64,000 bases of DNA from positions 186,001 to 250,000 of the forward strand of contig NADL03000012.1 of NCBI GenBank assembly GCA_002205965.3. Reading direction: 5' to 3'. Shown here in pieces: positions 46,615 to 59,758 of this stretch (its first letter is position 1; every line of letters begins with the position of its first letter). The notes beneath the pieces are model-generated. The model was not told where the DNA came from. It did not search any database and saw only the letters and a program-made list of their open reading frames with translations. The DNA comes from Kappaphycus alvarezii. Taxonomy: Eukaryota > Rhodophyta > Florideophyceae > Gigartinales > Solieriaceae. The translations under genes were made by a program, and so were the position numbers.

Positions 46615-48249
46615 ATAGCTGTTCCAGTAGTTAGCCTACAAATCGGTTAAATGAGCTAGTTGATGTATTATACTCCCTTTACTTGCTAGTAGGGTAATAT
46701 GCCATCTCCGCCTGCCGCAACCTTTACTAACATGCTCACTCATATCATACAAGCTGACTGTGCATCAGCCGGCTTATCTTTCACAATATATGAGCCCCGC
46801 GTTTTCCCCATTACCACGGTGTTGCTGAACAGGCTTTTCTAGCGTATATGCTCGATCTCCTGCTGTCTCTGGGGTACTTGAGCCTGAGTACACAGTAACA
46901 ATATTACATCGTGTTGCTCGAGCATGATTTCGAATGCTCTTTCCCAAGGTGGAAAGTCATCTTTGGTGGGTTTAGTTTAACCTGCCGTTATTCTCCGTAT
47001 TTTTTATATTACCGAGGAGCATATGGATGACCTCCTTGCCATCAACCAGGGTGCGAGGTATCGAAGACATGTTTACTTTAGGTTGGCGCTAGAGATCGCT
47101 CCAGATGTTAGAAATGGAAATCAAGGTTGCGGTTTTGGTTGCGTATGACACCATCTGGGCCATAACCTGTGAGTGACACCGGATACCCACCAAGACTCGC
47201 AGTACGCCAATGCGTATAGGACATTTGCAGTGTCAAGCTTATTACTGTAAGCCATTTACAGTCTGTTATTTCTCCAAAGTGCGAACAGTACAGTAATTGC
47301 TGAATGGCTATCGAAATTCAGGATACATAAATTTTATTTATGTACTGTTCACATTCCTGTGGTGTATCTGTTTACCTCTACTACTATTTCTGTCATACTT
47401 CGTCTATATTTTTCTCTATCCTATTATACTGTTAGCGAGGCCTGCTAGGACCGTTGTAGTCTGAAGGTCACTAGGACCGCCCGCATGGCTGTCCGGTAGA
47501 GAATTTATTTAGTAGTTAGTTGATGTGCAAGAGATGTTCGACGGTATATACAGCCTATAAAAGGCTGAGCCGCCTCGGGCACTGAAGCAAAAAGAGCATC
47601 AACAATTTTGTTTCAACCTACTCAACTTGTCTACCCTAAGCAAAAAACTCCGCAGTTTCTTTCAGGCTCGCCGCCAACACCGCCAGTCTGCTTTATATCC
47701 CTTGAATTCTCGCGATACTGGCTGGAGCACTATAGTATACTGCGCTGTACTGTACATTGTACTGTACTGTACGTATTGCGACTACTTTATTCAAATTGCA
47801 AAAAGCTAGTCATTTGATGAATACGAACACTATTCTTTTCGTGGTACCCGACTTTTAGAAAGTACAGTATTGTACTGTACTGTACTGTAAGGGATCACCT
47901 TCTAGTACATTGTAAAGTACAGTACATGTACTGTACAGTACTGCGCCGGAGTCATTCCAAGTTGGAAGAAACGGTTTGCAGCAATGCCATTTGAAGTACG
48001 GTACTGTATTTTTGTTCCTCAATATGAACGGGCAATCTGGGCCCTAGTCAACGGCAAGTCCTTGTCGCGTAATAGTCGCTATCGCATTAGACGGATCCCA
48101 AAATTGTTCAACTTTCGGATTTCGATTTCGAAACTACCTTTCTTGCAGATCGGCTCGAAGTGATCGGAGTGAGATCGCCGAGCCAATTCTCTTCCCAACT
48201 GCCCCTCTCTTTTCCTCATCCACGCTTCGCCTTTTAAATTGTTGAGCTC
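46615..48249. other. intergenic; possible solo LTR and palindrome-rich upstream region of the homeodomain gene
   Basis: A segment beginning TGTTAGCG at 47430 (the same first eight bases as the copia LTR) contains a TATA-like ctataaaagg near 47556 and could be a solo LTR of another family; its right end is not clear. TACTGTAC/GTACAGTA palindromes cluster at about 47742-47775 and 47862-47945. Confidence 0.35.
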
Positions 48250-50127
48250 ATGGAAGCGGCGGCACCGCAAGAGCCGTCCGTTCCTGCAGCAACCACTCTA
48301 GCCGAGGCCGCACCCCATCATCATGAGCAAGATCCTAATCACCCCCAAGCCGCGACGAAAACCTAGACCATGTCCCTCAAGATGACTCACACCTTCCTGA
48401 CATCCCAGAGCATGAACACGACAAACATATTTCTCCAGAAGGCGAGTCGGCCGACCATGTTGAGCCGGCTGAAAATGCTGAGTTGACGGAAAATGTAGAA
48501 AGTGCTGAGCACGTCGAACATGCTGAACCTGCAGACCCTGCCAACCCCGCTGACCCTGTCAACGATGCCGAACCGGTCGATTCTTCCGTAGCTGCCGACG
48601 CAACGAATACTGTCGACCCTGATCACGCTGTCCCTTCTGACCACGGTGTTACCACAGACCCTGTCGATCAGGGAGACCCCTCTGACCCCACGGAGCACAC
48701 TCAACCAACTCACCAAACCGATCATACTGAACCCGTTGTAGAAGAAACGCATCACCTAGAACACGAGGACTCAATACAACACGACGCTTCTCAACATGAC
48801 ACCTTACAGCACGAAACAACGCATGTCGAAGCCGAAAATGAGTCGCAAAGTGGTCATGAGGAGCATATTCAAACGTCAGCAGAACATGATGACCACACCG
48901 GTGAGGAGCTCGTCCAACATCACGAGGAGGTGGTTCATGACGGAGACACGGATGAAATTGTCGAGGAGCATGTTGTAGTCGAACAACATGCCGAGGACTC
49001 CAAGGTCGATCAAATCGACCATCAGCAGGAACATATGGTAGCGCGTGCCGCACAACAAGCTGCACAAAATGCTGCGGTGGCAGCCGCAGGTGTAGTCAAT
49101 GAGTCGCCATATGTGGAACATGCATCAGGGGAGTTAAACGGCGGAAGTGGCGCAAATGGGGGCGCGGACGGTGTGGGAGAGGGGAGCAGGGGGAGAAGGA
49201 AAAGTCATGAGAGGTATCATGCGAGTGCAGACCAACTGAAACATTTGATTGCTGCTTTTGATCATGATCCTACGCCATCTGCTATTACTTTGCAGTACTT
49301 GTGTAACACGACAGGTATGCCGATGCATAATATGGTTTTGTGGTTCAAGAATAGAAGAGCGAGACATAAGAAGGCGAATCCTGGTGCAATACCTAATAAG
49401 ACAGGCAGGAGGAGCTACGTCAAGAGTGGGATTTACTCGAGGGGTCAAAAGGTACGCATCAAGGCAGATGATCATAGAAGTGACATGGTGGAGAATGAAA
49501 TGGTAACCGTGCGGGCGGGTAGAGGGAGGGATGGTTACTACTGACGGAGAGGTGATAGAGGGGCATGAAGGGGATGTAGGGAGCGGTGTAGACATGGAGA
49601 GGGATGACGATGTGGCAAAGGTAGTAGAGATTGTGGGACCAAAGATGGAGAGGGTAGAGAGCGATTTGAAGAGAGGATCTTCTGGACGAGGAGAACACGG
49701 AGAGCATTTAGGGAGGGTGAAGAGACGGAAATATGAAGGAGTGAGGGAAGTCTACGGGGTGGAGAACGGCTGTCATGGGTGGAGTTCGAAGGAATGCTGG
49801 AAAAAATGCATGAGCTTCTTTTACAAGAGTGTAGGTGGAGATGCGCATCCCACCCAGGTGAACGTGGCCATAGAGGTAGCGAAAGCCTTTTTCGAAGGGG
49901 AATTGCAGAATGGGCTGACATTGACGAGTGCAATGCAACCGCTTGAGACTAGCGTGGGGGTGCTGGATGATATTATGGATCGAACGAGTGTGGAGGAGGA
50001 AAAGTTAAGCTCGGGAAGTCGAGTAGTCTTGAGGGAATTTGTAGCTCAGGTTAGGAGTGGGACGGCAGCAGGGATTGAATTGATGGATTTAAGGTTGTGC
50101 CGAGGTGAAGAAGAACCTGGAGAGTGA
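48250..50127 (+). CDS. homeodomain protein, probable transcription factor
   Basis: The ATG at 48250 begins MEAAAPQEP. A one-base loss near 48355 moves the frame to the long ORF ending at 49544. The N-terminal half is very acidic and rich in Glu, Asp, His and Pro, with short repeats like AEPADPANPADP. An Ala/Gln stretch (ARAAQQAAQNAAVAAA) and a Gly-rich linker follow. The homeodomain at about 49195-49370 has RRKSHERYHASADQL, then helix 3 NMVLWFKNRRARHKK with W48, F49, N51 and R53 kept and Lys at position 50. A break near 49525 leads to a C-terminal frame (49531-50127) ending EEEPGE. The protein would be nuclear and bind DNA through helix 3; targets are unknown. Both breaks are one-base events. 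Confidence 0.85.
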
Positions 50128-52400
50128 ATTGTGAAAATTAGGAGGAAGCGGGGATTTGATTTCGTTGCGGATTTTTTTTGGCTTTGGAGGTTGGTGGGAT
50201 AAAGATTTGTACAGTGTTTGCTGAGGAATTGTGGAGGTTCAGAGAGTGGGGCACTCTGTTGCGGAGGGTTTTTTCATGACAGGAAAGAGTAGACCAAGGA
50301 GTCTTTGTTGGGAGAGGTGCGGTGGTTTTGGAGCTTTGTTCCAGAGAGATTGGCAGACGTTGGAATTTGAGATGGTGTTGTTTTGAGGAAAATAAGGCGA
50401 CTGTCGAAAATGGCTATGTGTATGGCTGTTTGGGAGGATAGTCCTTGCTGTGGCTGTGTCTTCCACCTTGGATTTGTTGTTGTCGTCAAATTTAGCGAAG
50501 CACCTGCATTGTTGTCGTCTGCTTCAACCATTTGCTCTGTCGGCAATGGGAGCACCTGTAATATCACCTCGTTGGTGTGCACGAGAGGTGGTGGAGGAAT
50601 ATGCAAGATTGCTTTTTATATGCTCTTTTGCACGCAACCGATACCATGGTTGAGGACAGTTCCACATCTTGTAACAATGTCAAGTTACAGCATCTCGACC
50701 TAATTACGGTAATGCCTCGTAAGTAGAGCAAGGGGCAAGGGGGTCTGAATCAGTGGGCTTTGTCCCTTTGACAAATCTCTTGTTTAAAGTCAATTATTTT
50801 GCGTAGATTACCGGAATGTGATCCACTCGCAAAAGTGTTTAAGTGACATGTCACAAGTTCCAAATATGTTGGCTGAATTAATTACTGTAGTGTACTGTAA
50901 GGTGAGTAAACTCCTGATTTTAGTCACCTTAAAGCCATTGAAATATTTACATAACGCTTTCCGTGCTGTGGATTAGAGTCACTCCACTCTCCAGTTTGGC
51001 GTGACAGAATGAGTCAAGGGTCAGTGCATCATCCTCAGCCAAGACCATTTGACAATGTACGTTGCTTGTTCTAAAAATATATACTAGATACCTTTGAACA
51101 ACCTGCAACCCCAATCGCTCTCGTCAAAGAGTGTAAACACAAGGCATCTACTAACAAAAGATATCATCAGAAGCAGTCTGCCTTTAAACCCTGACTCATC
51201 TGGGTAACAACAGCCTCACGATTTGCAGGCGTGCTGCCCCTTTTTTAACGCCACTTCTATTGACAGATGTAACGTACCTATTTTTTCCTTTATTATGACA
51301 ACACTTGAGCGCTATACAACAAAAACAGAACAATCATCTCATCTCCCCAAACTCCACCCACCTTGTACCCACAACCATGGCAAGCAGCAGCGCTTGGCCC
51401 GAAACCTGTTTCTCTATTTTCAAACTTCTGGACCGTTGGCTGTCACCTAAACCCTGCCTCGCATTCCTTTTTCTTTGGGTTGTTGAATGCCACACAATCA
51501 CACGCGTTCTTTAGTGTACAGGGCGAAGGGTGTGGAGCGAAGGGAGTGGGTCGATTTGATTGTGAGGAGCGTGTCCAGGATGGGGAGATAGATTGGCAAG
51601 GGCAAGCTGGTGATAATACAGAAACGGTGCCCGCATGCTCAAGACCGGGACTCAAACAGGCGCAGAATTGCAATTGGGGTCGTTCAGGTTGACGGGTGTG
51701 ATTTTTTTTTCTTTCAAAATTGGTCCAACTTTTGCAATGCGAGAGAATTTTCGAGTTTGACTCACCACTGGTACACAGATAATTCATAGGTCGGAGGAAA
51801 AAAAAGTTATTTCAATCTGAAGTATAAAGTGTCGAGAGGAATTTACTGCTTTACTCTAGAATGCTACCGACACATTTGTTCCAAAAGTGTAAATATATCT
51901 CAAACTTGAGACACTAGTAAACAGTTAGGGACACTCCTTGCCGGCTATTGCAACAGTGCATCACTTGCGTGACCGACCGGACCATCCACAGGATTTGGCT
52001 GTTCCTTTTTGGCCGCTTAACCTGTGACCGTGATGATCGAATGTACCTCATGGTCAAGTTGCTGTACCTAACTGATCATCACTGTGGGTGAATCATACAG
52101 TACCGTACAATAATCCGCATTTGCTTGAAGCTGGCTATGCATTTTATATGAAACCACTTTCTCTATTCACTTGGGACTCAGTGTGACCTTTTATATCCTG
52201 TTGCGTCAGCCTTGCTCGTAACCATCTTTCTCTTACACAAATCTAACAACAGCCTCTCGTATCGCAGTTACTACCACTTCCCACCCACACTGCCAACACG
52301 CTTTTCAAATACCTAAAATTTATCACCAATTCGCACAATTCTAATCTACCGCTATAGCCTTCTACTTATCTATCCTTTCGACAAGCTCCCTCAATCGGCA
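50128..52400. other. intergenic between the homeodomain and urea carboxylase genes
   Basis: Frames up to 114 codons exist on both strands (50274-50606 and 51443-51787 on minus, 50383-50703 on plus) but have no motifs and low-complexity composition. Short palindromes occur at 50887 and 52098. A ttttatatcc near 52190 could serve as a TATA-like element for the downstream gene. Confidence 0.5.
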
Positions 52401-55400
52401 ATGGGCCCCACTCCCTCTAAACCGCCACCGTCCTGCTCCCCCACTATGGCCTCCACTCCTTCCACTTTACCCTTTTCTTCTGTTCTCATAGCCAACCGAG
52501 GCGAAATTGCTCTCCGTCTCATACGCGCCTGTCACGCCCTCAACCTCTCTTCCATTGCCGTCTTCACTCCTGAAGATTCCAGTTCTCCTCATGTCTCTGC
52601 TGCCACTACAGCTATCCCATTGCCGCCTTCCGGCTACATGGACATCGATTTCCTCCTCTCTGTTGCCAAAAAATCCAATGCAGGCGCAGTACTCCCGGGA
52701 TACGGCTTTCATTTCGAAAATGCAGATGCGTCGACGCGCCTTTGTAAACGAGGGCATCGTTTGGTGTGGACCAAGCGCAGATACAATTCGTCGCTTCGGA
52801 CTGAAGCATGCAGCCAGGCAGGTGGCCGAGGATGCTGGTGTCCCAGTAGTGCCTGGAAGTGGTATCATTACAGGAGGCCTGGAAGAAGCAATCAAGGAGG
52901 CCAACAAGGCGGGCTATCCAGTCCTTGTCAAGGCTCAGCGGGAGGGGGTGCATGGGGCAGACTGTTGTGAGAAATGATAATGCTATGAGGGGAATTTGAG
53001 AGGGTTGTCCAGCAGGCACTCAGCTTGTTTCGGCAGTGGTGATGTCTCTTGGAAAAGTATGTCGAGCGTGCAAGGCACGTCGAGGTTCAAGTTTTTGGCA
53101 ATGGCAAAAATACTGTCGCTTTGGGCGTCAGGGAATGTAGTGTCCAAAGGCGGAGGCAAAAGGTGGTGGAGGAGGGCGGACAAGGAGTGGCTGTCATTCA
53201 GGGAATGAAGGAAGCCGCAGTCAGGTTGTGCGAGGAAGTTAACTATGCCAGCGCAGGGACCGTTGAGTTTCTGGTCGATGCTGATACGGGAGGTTGGTGG
53301 TTCCTGGAGGTAAATACGAGGTTGCAAGTGGAACATGCAGTTACAGAAATGGTGACACGCGTAGATATCGTGGATTGGATGATCCGTTTAGGGGGAGGGA
53401 AGGACGTGTTGGAGGGGTGGCAAGGTGTGAATGAAAGGGGTGTGGCGATACAGGCAAGAGTATATGCCGAGAATCCCGTGAAAGGATACGTGCCTTGTGC
53501 AGGTGTTCTTAGTGACATGGTTTGGCCTGAAGAAGGAGAGACCGAGGCGGGCGGAAGAATCAGGGTTGACGGATGGGCAGAGAAAGGGACTGTAGTTCCA
53601 GGAAACTATGATCCGCTGTTGGGGAAAGTTTTGGCCTGGGGAAAGACAAGAGCTTTGGCGGTAATGGACTTGAAGAGGGCGTTAAACAGTGTGGTTGTAC
53701 GTGGGGTGCCGAGTAATGTTGAGTTACTCATGCAGGTGATGGACCATCCCGATTTTCTGAAGGCTAAATATACAACGGGCTTGCTAGATAGTTTTGCGCC
53801 GACGACCAACGCTGTAGAGGTGGTTAAGCCTGGGCTGCAGTCTTCCTTGCAGGATTATCCGGGAAGGGTCGGTTACTGGGATATCGGAGTCAGTCCATCA
53901 GGACCAATGGACGCCTACGCTATGGGGATGGCCAACTCGCTCGTTGGCAACTCTTTAGGAGAATGTGCGCTCGAAATGACAATGACAGGTCCTACGCTAG
54001 TCTTCCACTCTGATGCAGTTGTGGCTTTGGCTGGTGGGAAGTTTCAGGCAGAATTATAACGGAAGGAAAGTTCCGTACTGGACGCCTTTCAAGATAGAAG
54101 CTGGATCAACACTGACAATCGGGCAGCTTTTAAGTGGCGCACCAGGGCGAAAGGATGACACCGTGAGGAATGGGATAGGGGGAAAATTGCATATTTGGCT
54201 GTCCGCGGCGGATTTGATGCACCGAAATACCTAGGCAGCGCTTCAACATTCCCGACTGGCAAGTTTGGCGGCATTAGTGGCTCTTTCCTTGTTACAGGAG
54301 ATTTCTTACCCATAGCCGAAAGCACGGTGATTTCTCACGAAGAGGCAGAACAGAATGGACTGGGCTTCCGGTGGCCGCTTGGCAAAACAGCTCTTGCCAG
54401 CATTCATTCCGACTTACGACTGCGATGAATGGGTTGTTGGCGCGCTGAACGGACCGCATGCATCTGGGGACTTTCTGCAAGAGGAAACGTTGCAAGGAAT
54501 ATGGACGACGTCGTACGAAGTTCATCACGCCACCAACAGGCTTGGAGCTCGGTTAATGGGCCCTGCTCCGAAATGGACCAGAGATGATGGTGGCTCCGCT
54601 GGGCTTCATCCATCAAATTTGCACGATTACACGTATGCTCCAGGAGCTGTCAACTTCAGTGGAAACACTCCAATTGTCCTCATGCTGGATGGACCATCTC
54701 TCGGTGGATTCGTATGTCCTATAACTGTTGCAAGCGCCGAGCTTTGGAAAGTAGCTCAAGCCAAGCCTGGGGAGAAAATAAAGTTCAAGCAGGTTGACTA
54801 CGATGGCGCAACGTCTGCTTTCCTCAACATGGAGGCAGCATGGGAAGCTGTTCAGATTAATGACATCGATACTCTAGAAAAGATCGCCGCGACGTGGTCA
54901 CCTCAATGGGCGGCGAGCTATCCGTCAAAGACTGTCCCAGCTGTTCTATCATCATTAGACCCAGCGATAGGTGATGAAGCAGAGATCAAAGTCCAGTACA
55001 GGATGTCCGGAGATGAACATGTCTTATCGAGTACGGTGATATTGAACTAGATCTGGCCTACAGACTTCGAGTCATATGCTGATGGAAGAACTCAAGCCTC
55101 GACCGTATGTGAAGGAACTGTGTCCAGGTGTTAGATCATTGCTTGTTCGTTACTCTCGGAAGCTTATTCATGTGGAAAAATTGGTCCAAGTGTTTAAAGA
55201 GCTGGAGAGCGGGGTGCTTGGATCCGTTGAGAATGTTCGAGTTCCTTCCCGTGTAGTTAATCTTCCTCTTTCATTCAATGATAAGTGGACTGTAGAAGCG
55301 CAGAGCCGTTACTTGCGCTCTGTGCGTCCTAATGCCCCGTATATGCCTTCAAATGTTGAATTTGTGCGTCGAATCAACGGACTCGAGTCCGTAGATAACG

Positions 55401-57587
55401 TCAAAACATCATGAACGCTGCTGAATACATGGTTCTAGGCCTCGGTGATGTTTATCTGGGTGCCCCTTGTGCCGTTCCAGTGGATCCGCGCCATCGGCTA
55501 ATAACATCCAAGTATAACCCTGCGAGAACTTACACACCCGAGGGGCAGTAGGTATCGGGGGTGCGTACATGTGCATCTATGGTATGGATTCCCCGGGCGG
55601 GTACCAGCTTACCGGACGAACATTGCCGATCTGGGACAATTACGGATCCATTCCTGAGGAGAACAGAGGGGCACCGAAGGATGTGCCGTGGCTGCTCAGA
55701 TACTTTGACCGAGTCAAATTTTTCCCGGTGTCTGATGAGCAACTTGAAGACCTGCGATCGCAATACCGAAAGGGCAATTACAAAATAGACATTATCGAAG
55801 AGACTTTCAGCTACAAGGAATATGTTGACTTCTGCAAGCGGAACAGAAAAAGTATCGAAAACTTCGAGCGGCAGAGAGATTCCGCATATAAAGCGGAGAG
55901 AAATAGATGGCAGGCCGAGGGAGAAGAAGGAAGCAATGCTGCAGCCGAGCATGCAAAAAGTGGCGCTGGCGCCTCCTCAGCTGTCGAGAGTGAGGCTAGG
56001 AACGCAAGAGCGGAGCGCCCACCCCACTCGATATCCGTTCCCGCAGGTATGTCCGCAAGTGTTTGGGCTGTTCATGTTCATAATGGGCAGGCTGTAGAAA
56101 AGGGAACTCCGCTTTTTGCCCTTGAAAGTATGAAGGTTGAAATCACAATCGAAGCCCCAGTGTCGGGGACCGTTGAATGGATTTCTGTGTCCAGAGGCGA
56201 CGGCGTGTCACCAGACCAGGAGCTATGTATAGTCGTCTCGAACGAGAACGTCAGTGCAGGTGACGCCACAATTGACCAACTGAGAGAACTGTACAAGCTA
56301 GGGATTGCCTCACCAACGCAAGTTTTAACATTGGCGCTGAAATCAGCTAGAGAGCTGGAGGGGGTTTTTGCCACTTTATCGTCCCAGGATTCATGCGACC
56401 GTCGAATCCAGGATATTGAACGTGCGAAACAAGGGAACCAGTACAGTCCTTTGTACGGAATTCCGTTTGTCGTTGCCGATGATATTGAAGTGCAAGGCAC
56501 TACGACGCACTCATGCAGCCCTGGACTTGCTCATGAATCCACAAAATCTGCACCAATTGTACAAGCTTTAGAGGCGGCCGGAGCGATCTGCGTCGGTAAA
56601 ACGACGACGGATCAGTTGAACGTTGGAAACACGGGCATAGAAGTGTCAACGCCGATCATCGAAAACCCGGCGTATAAGGGATATGTGACAGGTGGTAATG
56701 GTGCGGCCGCGGTTGCTGTTCACAAGCAGATTGCATCATTTGCAATCACGATTGATCGGAATGGAAGTTCCAGCGTTTCACCGGCACTGTGCGGTGTAAT
56801 GGGGTTGAGAACGAGCGAGGGCTTACTTCCTTTGTCCGATTCCGCGACTGTTTGTGCAACCGTGGACAGTATAGCGATTTATGCGAACAACGCGGCAGAT
56901 ATCAAACGTGTGTTGGATGTATGTGTATCGGCACGGGATGCGGGATCGTCACAGCTACGTGTCATGCCAACACCAGTTGTTCGATCCGCGTTTGAGAGAT
57001 TGAAAGTTGGGGTATACAGCTTTGAAGGATGCAAACGGATAGTTGGTGACGACGTTAGTGCGCATGTATACGAACAGGTTGCTGATGGTATCAAGCAAAT
57101 GGGATACAGCATCCGCGAGAAGGAGATGAGGGTATTCACCGAGGTATCTTCTGTGCAGGACGAGGTTCCAGTTCATCTCTCAAGGCTTCATCCTATTGGG
57201 GATGTGGTGCGAAGGAACAAGGCTTCGATATTGCCGTCAGTGAGCGAACGGCTGTTGGCGGTGGATAAGATTTCTGCATCTGCGTTTGGCAAGGCACTAG
57301 CTGATCTGGATGCTCTGAAGAGAAAAGCAGATGTCGAAATTTGGAACGAAGTGGATGTGGTGGTGTTGCCAGCGTGTACTCGTCCTTACACTTTGGAAGA
57401 GGCGCAATCGAAAGAGGTGGAACGCGTCAACTTGTCGTTGTCAAGAGTGGCACAGATTCTCAGTCCAATGGACCTGTGCTGTGTTGTCGTAGATTTGGGC
57501 TTATCTCAGGAGATGCCACGTGGAGTTTGTCTAATGGCTCCTGCATTTCGGGAGCAAAATTTGTTGGAAATCGCTGCGCATTGGTAA
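52401..57587 (+). CDS. urea carboxylase fused to a C-terminal amidase (allophanate hydrolase-like) domain
   Basis: Urea carboxylase uses biotin, ATP and bicarbonate to make allophanate. Order: biotin carboxylase ([16 protein letters not shown] near 52480; [10 protein letters not shown] near 53306), KipA-like half ([15 protein letters not shown] at 53827), KipI-like half ([13 protein letters not shown], with [10 protein letters not shown] running to 55590), biotinyl domain with ESMKVE (Lys codon 56133), then an amidase domain to 57587. This carboxylase-then-hydrolase order is the reverse of fungal DUR1,2. At least eight one-base breaks lie between 52730 and 55560; the last 672 codons are open. 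In the amidase the catalytic Lys is Ala and the GGSSSGS block is altered. The allophanate hydrolase C-terminal domain is absent. The carboxylase identity is firm; whether the gene is intact depends on the breaks being read errors. Confidence 0.88.
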
Positions 57588-58620
57588 CATGAATCTTATT
57601 CTCCAAAGTCTTCGCAAGTTTACACCCAAAGTGGCGTTTCATGTAATTCAGTACTGCTGTAGTGTACCACGCATTTGGCCTGGCCCTTGATTTTTTTTCA
57701 TTTATGACGTTCAAGATTAGAGTTTTTCGTAGACAAAAAAAGTTATTTTGATTTAAAAGACTCACAACATCCCGTAGACCTGACGTGCGTGGTGCTTTGA
57801 AAGATTAATACTTTAGTGGCACTACACATGACATGTGCACTAAATTAGTAAATATGATAGTGCACATGCCTTACGCCAGTTGCTTCAATTTACTCAAAAA
57901 GAGTAATGGTTCTGTTAGGACTGTGCAGCAGTACTGTACTTTGTACACTACTGTATTATGCACTATACAGTATTATGTCTACCAGCAAAGAGTATTCTCG
58001 CAACTCAACTCGCATGCAGTATCATGGCGGGGTTAAGTCTTTAACATAAGCAACCCGTTATCCCTCGCATGATTCTCTGATGCGAACCCCCACGAATCAA
58101 TGAAATAAAAATTTCTCCTCTTAACTGCCATTGAACTCACCGGAGTACTGTACATTTTAACCAGACGTACGGTATCTCTCAGCACACAAGCACTCAAACC
58201 ATCTATCCATATTTGAAACACCAAAAGCATCAGTCTATGTAATCACTACGGGGATTTCAACGGCCTCAGACTGCTTTCCAACGTTAGAGATAAAAGCCCG
58301 CACGTTGTTATGTTGAGCTTGCTACAGTATGCTGCACTACAGTATATTGATCCGACTCCATTTCGCATATTGTACAGGTACAGTATGCGAAAATTGTTAT
58401 GAGTATCACAAAAATATAAATCTGTACCTCGAGAAATTACAGTTCGTTGTACTGTATACAGAGTGCAATGGTACAGTTTACCCAAAGAAATTGCAATAAT
58501 GGCCCGCCTCTAATCAATAGTTTACTCATCTGTCATTTCGAATTAGTGGTTTGTCGTGCCGTTGTTGAATAACATCTCCGACAGCTTGAAAAGCTAGTGC
58601 AAGTTAGCAGAAGCGGCGCG
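57588..58620. other. intergenic with palindromes
   Basis: No gene is recognised. TACTGTAC-related blocks occur at about 57931-57975, 58143, 58320-58390 and 58446-58480, just downstream of the urea carboxylase gene. Confidence 0.6.
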
Positions 58621-58626
58621 CGCAAT

Positions 58627-59352
58627 GTCTACCAGGGTGGTTTGCGAGTTCCCATGGCCAGTCCACGAGACTGCTATCTTTGAGACTCGAGTGAATGGCG
58701 AATTGGATCTTCAAATCTTGCAGAAATTATAAACGCTTGCGAGTTTTTCAATGGGGCAACGATATCAGAGTCCAGAGTCACCAGGAACCATGACTTTGCC
58801 CAAGATTGACCGAACCGAATTCCAGACGTCAATCCTGACATCTCAGAAACGGCTTTGGCAGCTACATCAAAGGGGTGGACATTTACTGGGAATCGTCTCT
58901 CAGCTGCACTTGGCTTCATAACAAAGACGCCCAAGAATTACGACAAACTTCAAGGACATCTTTGTCATGCGTTGCCTGCCTATTTCAGCCTCAGGGGCCG
59001 TTTCATCGCGGTTTGGCGAAGGACTGAACAAAATATGACCAAACACCCTGTTCTCAGATTTGAGCGGAGAAGAGGCAGCCTCGCGGGAGGATCGTCTCGG
59101 ATCGGTCTCAACAGGGATTTTGCGGTGCACTTCAGAGCTGAGAGGACACTAACATCCGTTCTGAAGCTGTCTCCACCAGACAGACTGGTATCTACGCTAG
59201 CTAGGAGGTCGCTGCAGCGTGACAGCGTACCATCTCGGCCCGTTGTAGTCTCACGGGAGGTAAATGTGGTGGCTCGCGCGATGGTGGTCCCATTGGATCG
59301 ATGCGACTGGATGCGTTATCGTAAGAGTTGGATTATGGACCAGATGTTGTAG
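58627..59352 (+). CDS. hypothetical, weakly supported coding stretch
   Basis: A 165-codon plus-strand frame ends at 59352. It has no ATG near its start, and the upstream frame is cut by a TGA near 58789. ATG at about 58634 opens MSTRVVCEFPWPVHE in another frame. No domain is recognised; the C-terminal part is basic. It could be a broken gene or chance. Confidence 0.2.
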
Positions 59353-59745
59353 TGAAGGAGTTCCGGTTAGTTGACCAAAGTTGGTATGTGCACACCAATT
59401 TGTATGCAGGAGATATCTCTTCAGAGGAATATTTAAATTTTGTAATGGTTTGCAGTTTGTAGTTTGAGAGGTTATTAGAAGCAAGTTTTAAGAATTAACA
59501 GGGTCTTATAGATGATAAATAGTAAGCCTAGTTACTACACGTGGTAGTGCAAGGATTAAGAAAGGATTCAACTAATACTATTTTGCATTGAAAAAAGAAG
59601 ACTCTGCGACCATCAGTGCTAGAGTTGTACGTTAGATGTGAATTCAAATTCGATGGAGGGAAATACGGCAGAGTATATAAGGGAATAGGGACGAATACGG
59701 CATATAACGCGTTATAACATCAGTACAACAGCATACACATGTACC
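59353..59745. other. intergenic, nothing recognised
   Basis: AT-rich, no frame or motif of note. Confidence 0.5.
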
Positions 59746-59758
59746 GTACTGGTACTGG

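Noticed and set aside
48649-49065. 138-codon minus-strand frame
   Set aside because: It is a shadow of the acidic, repetitive N-terminal part of the homeodomain gene.
50274-50606. 110-codon minus-strand frame
   Set aside because: Low-complexity composition, overlaps an equally long plus-strand frame, no motif.
51630-51665. B-box-like gtttgagtccc on the minus strand
   Set aside because: No acceptor pairing, A-box or stems could be drawn around it.
52730-55560. Explaining the urea carboxylase frame breaks by introns
   Set aside because: The breaks are one-base shifts with no missing residues between conserved blocks, so no room for introns; splice signals are also absent there.
58855-59352. 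165-codon frame as a confident gene
   Set aside because: No ATG near the start, a stop just upstream and no motif; kept only as a weak feature.
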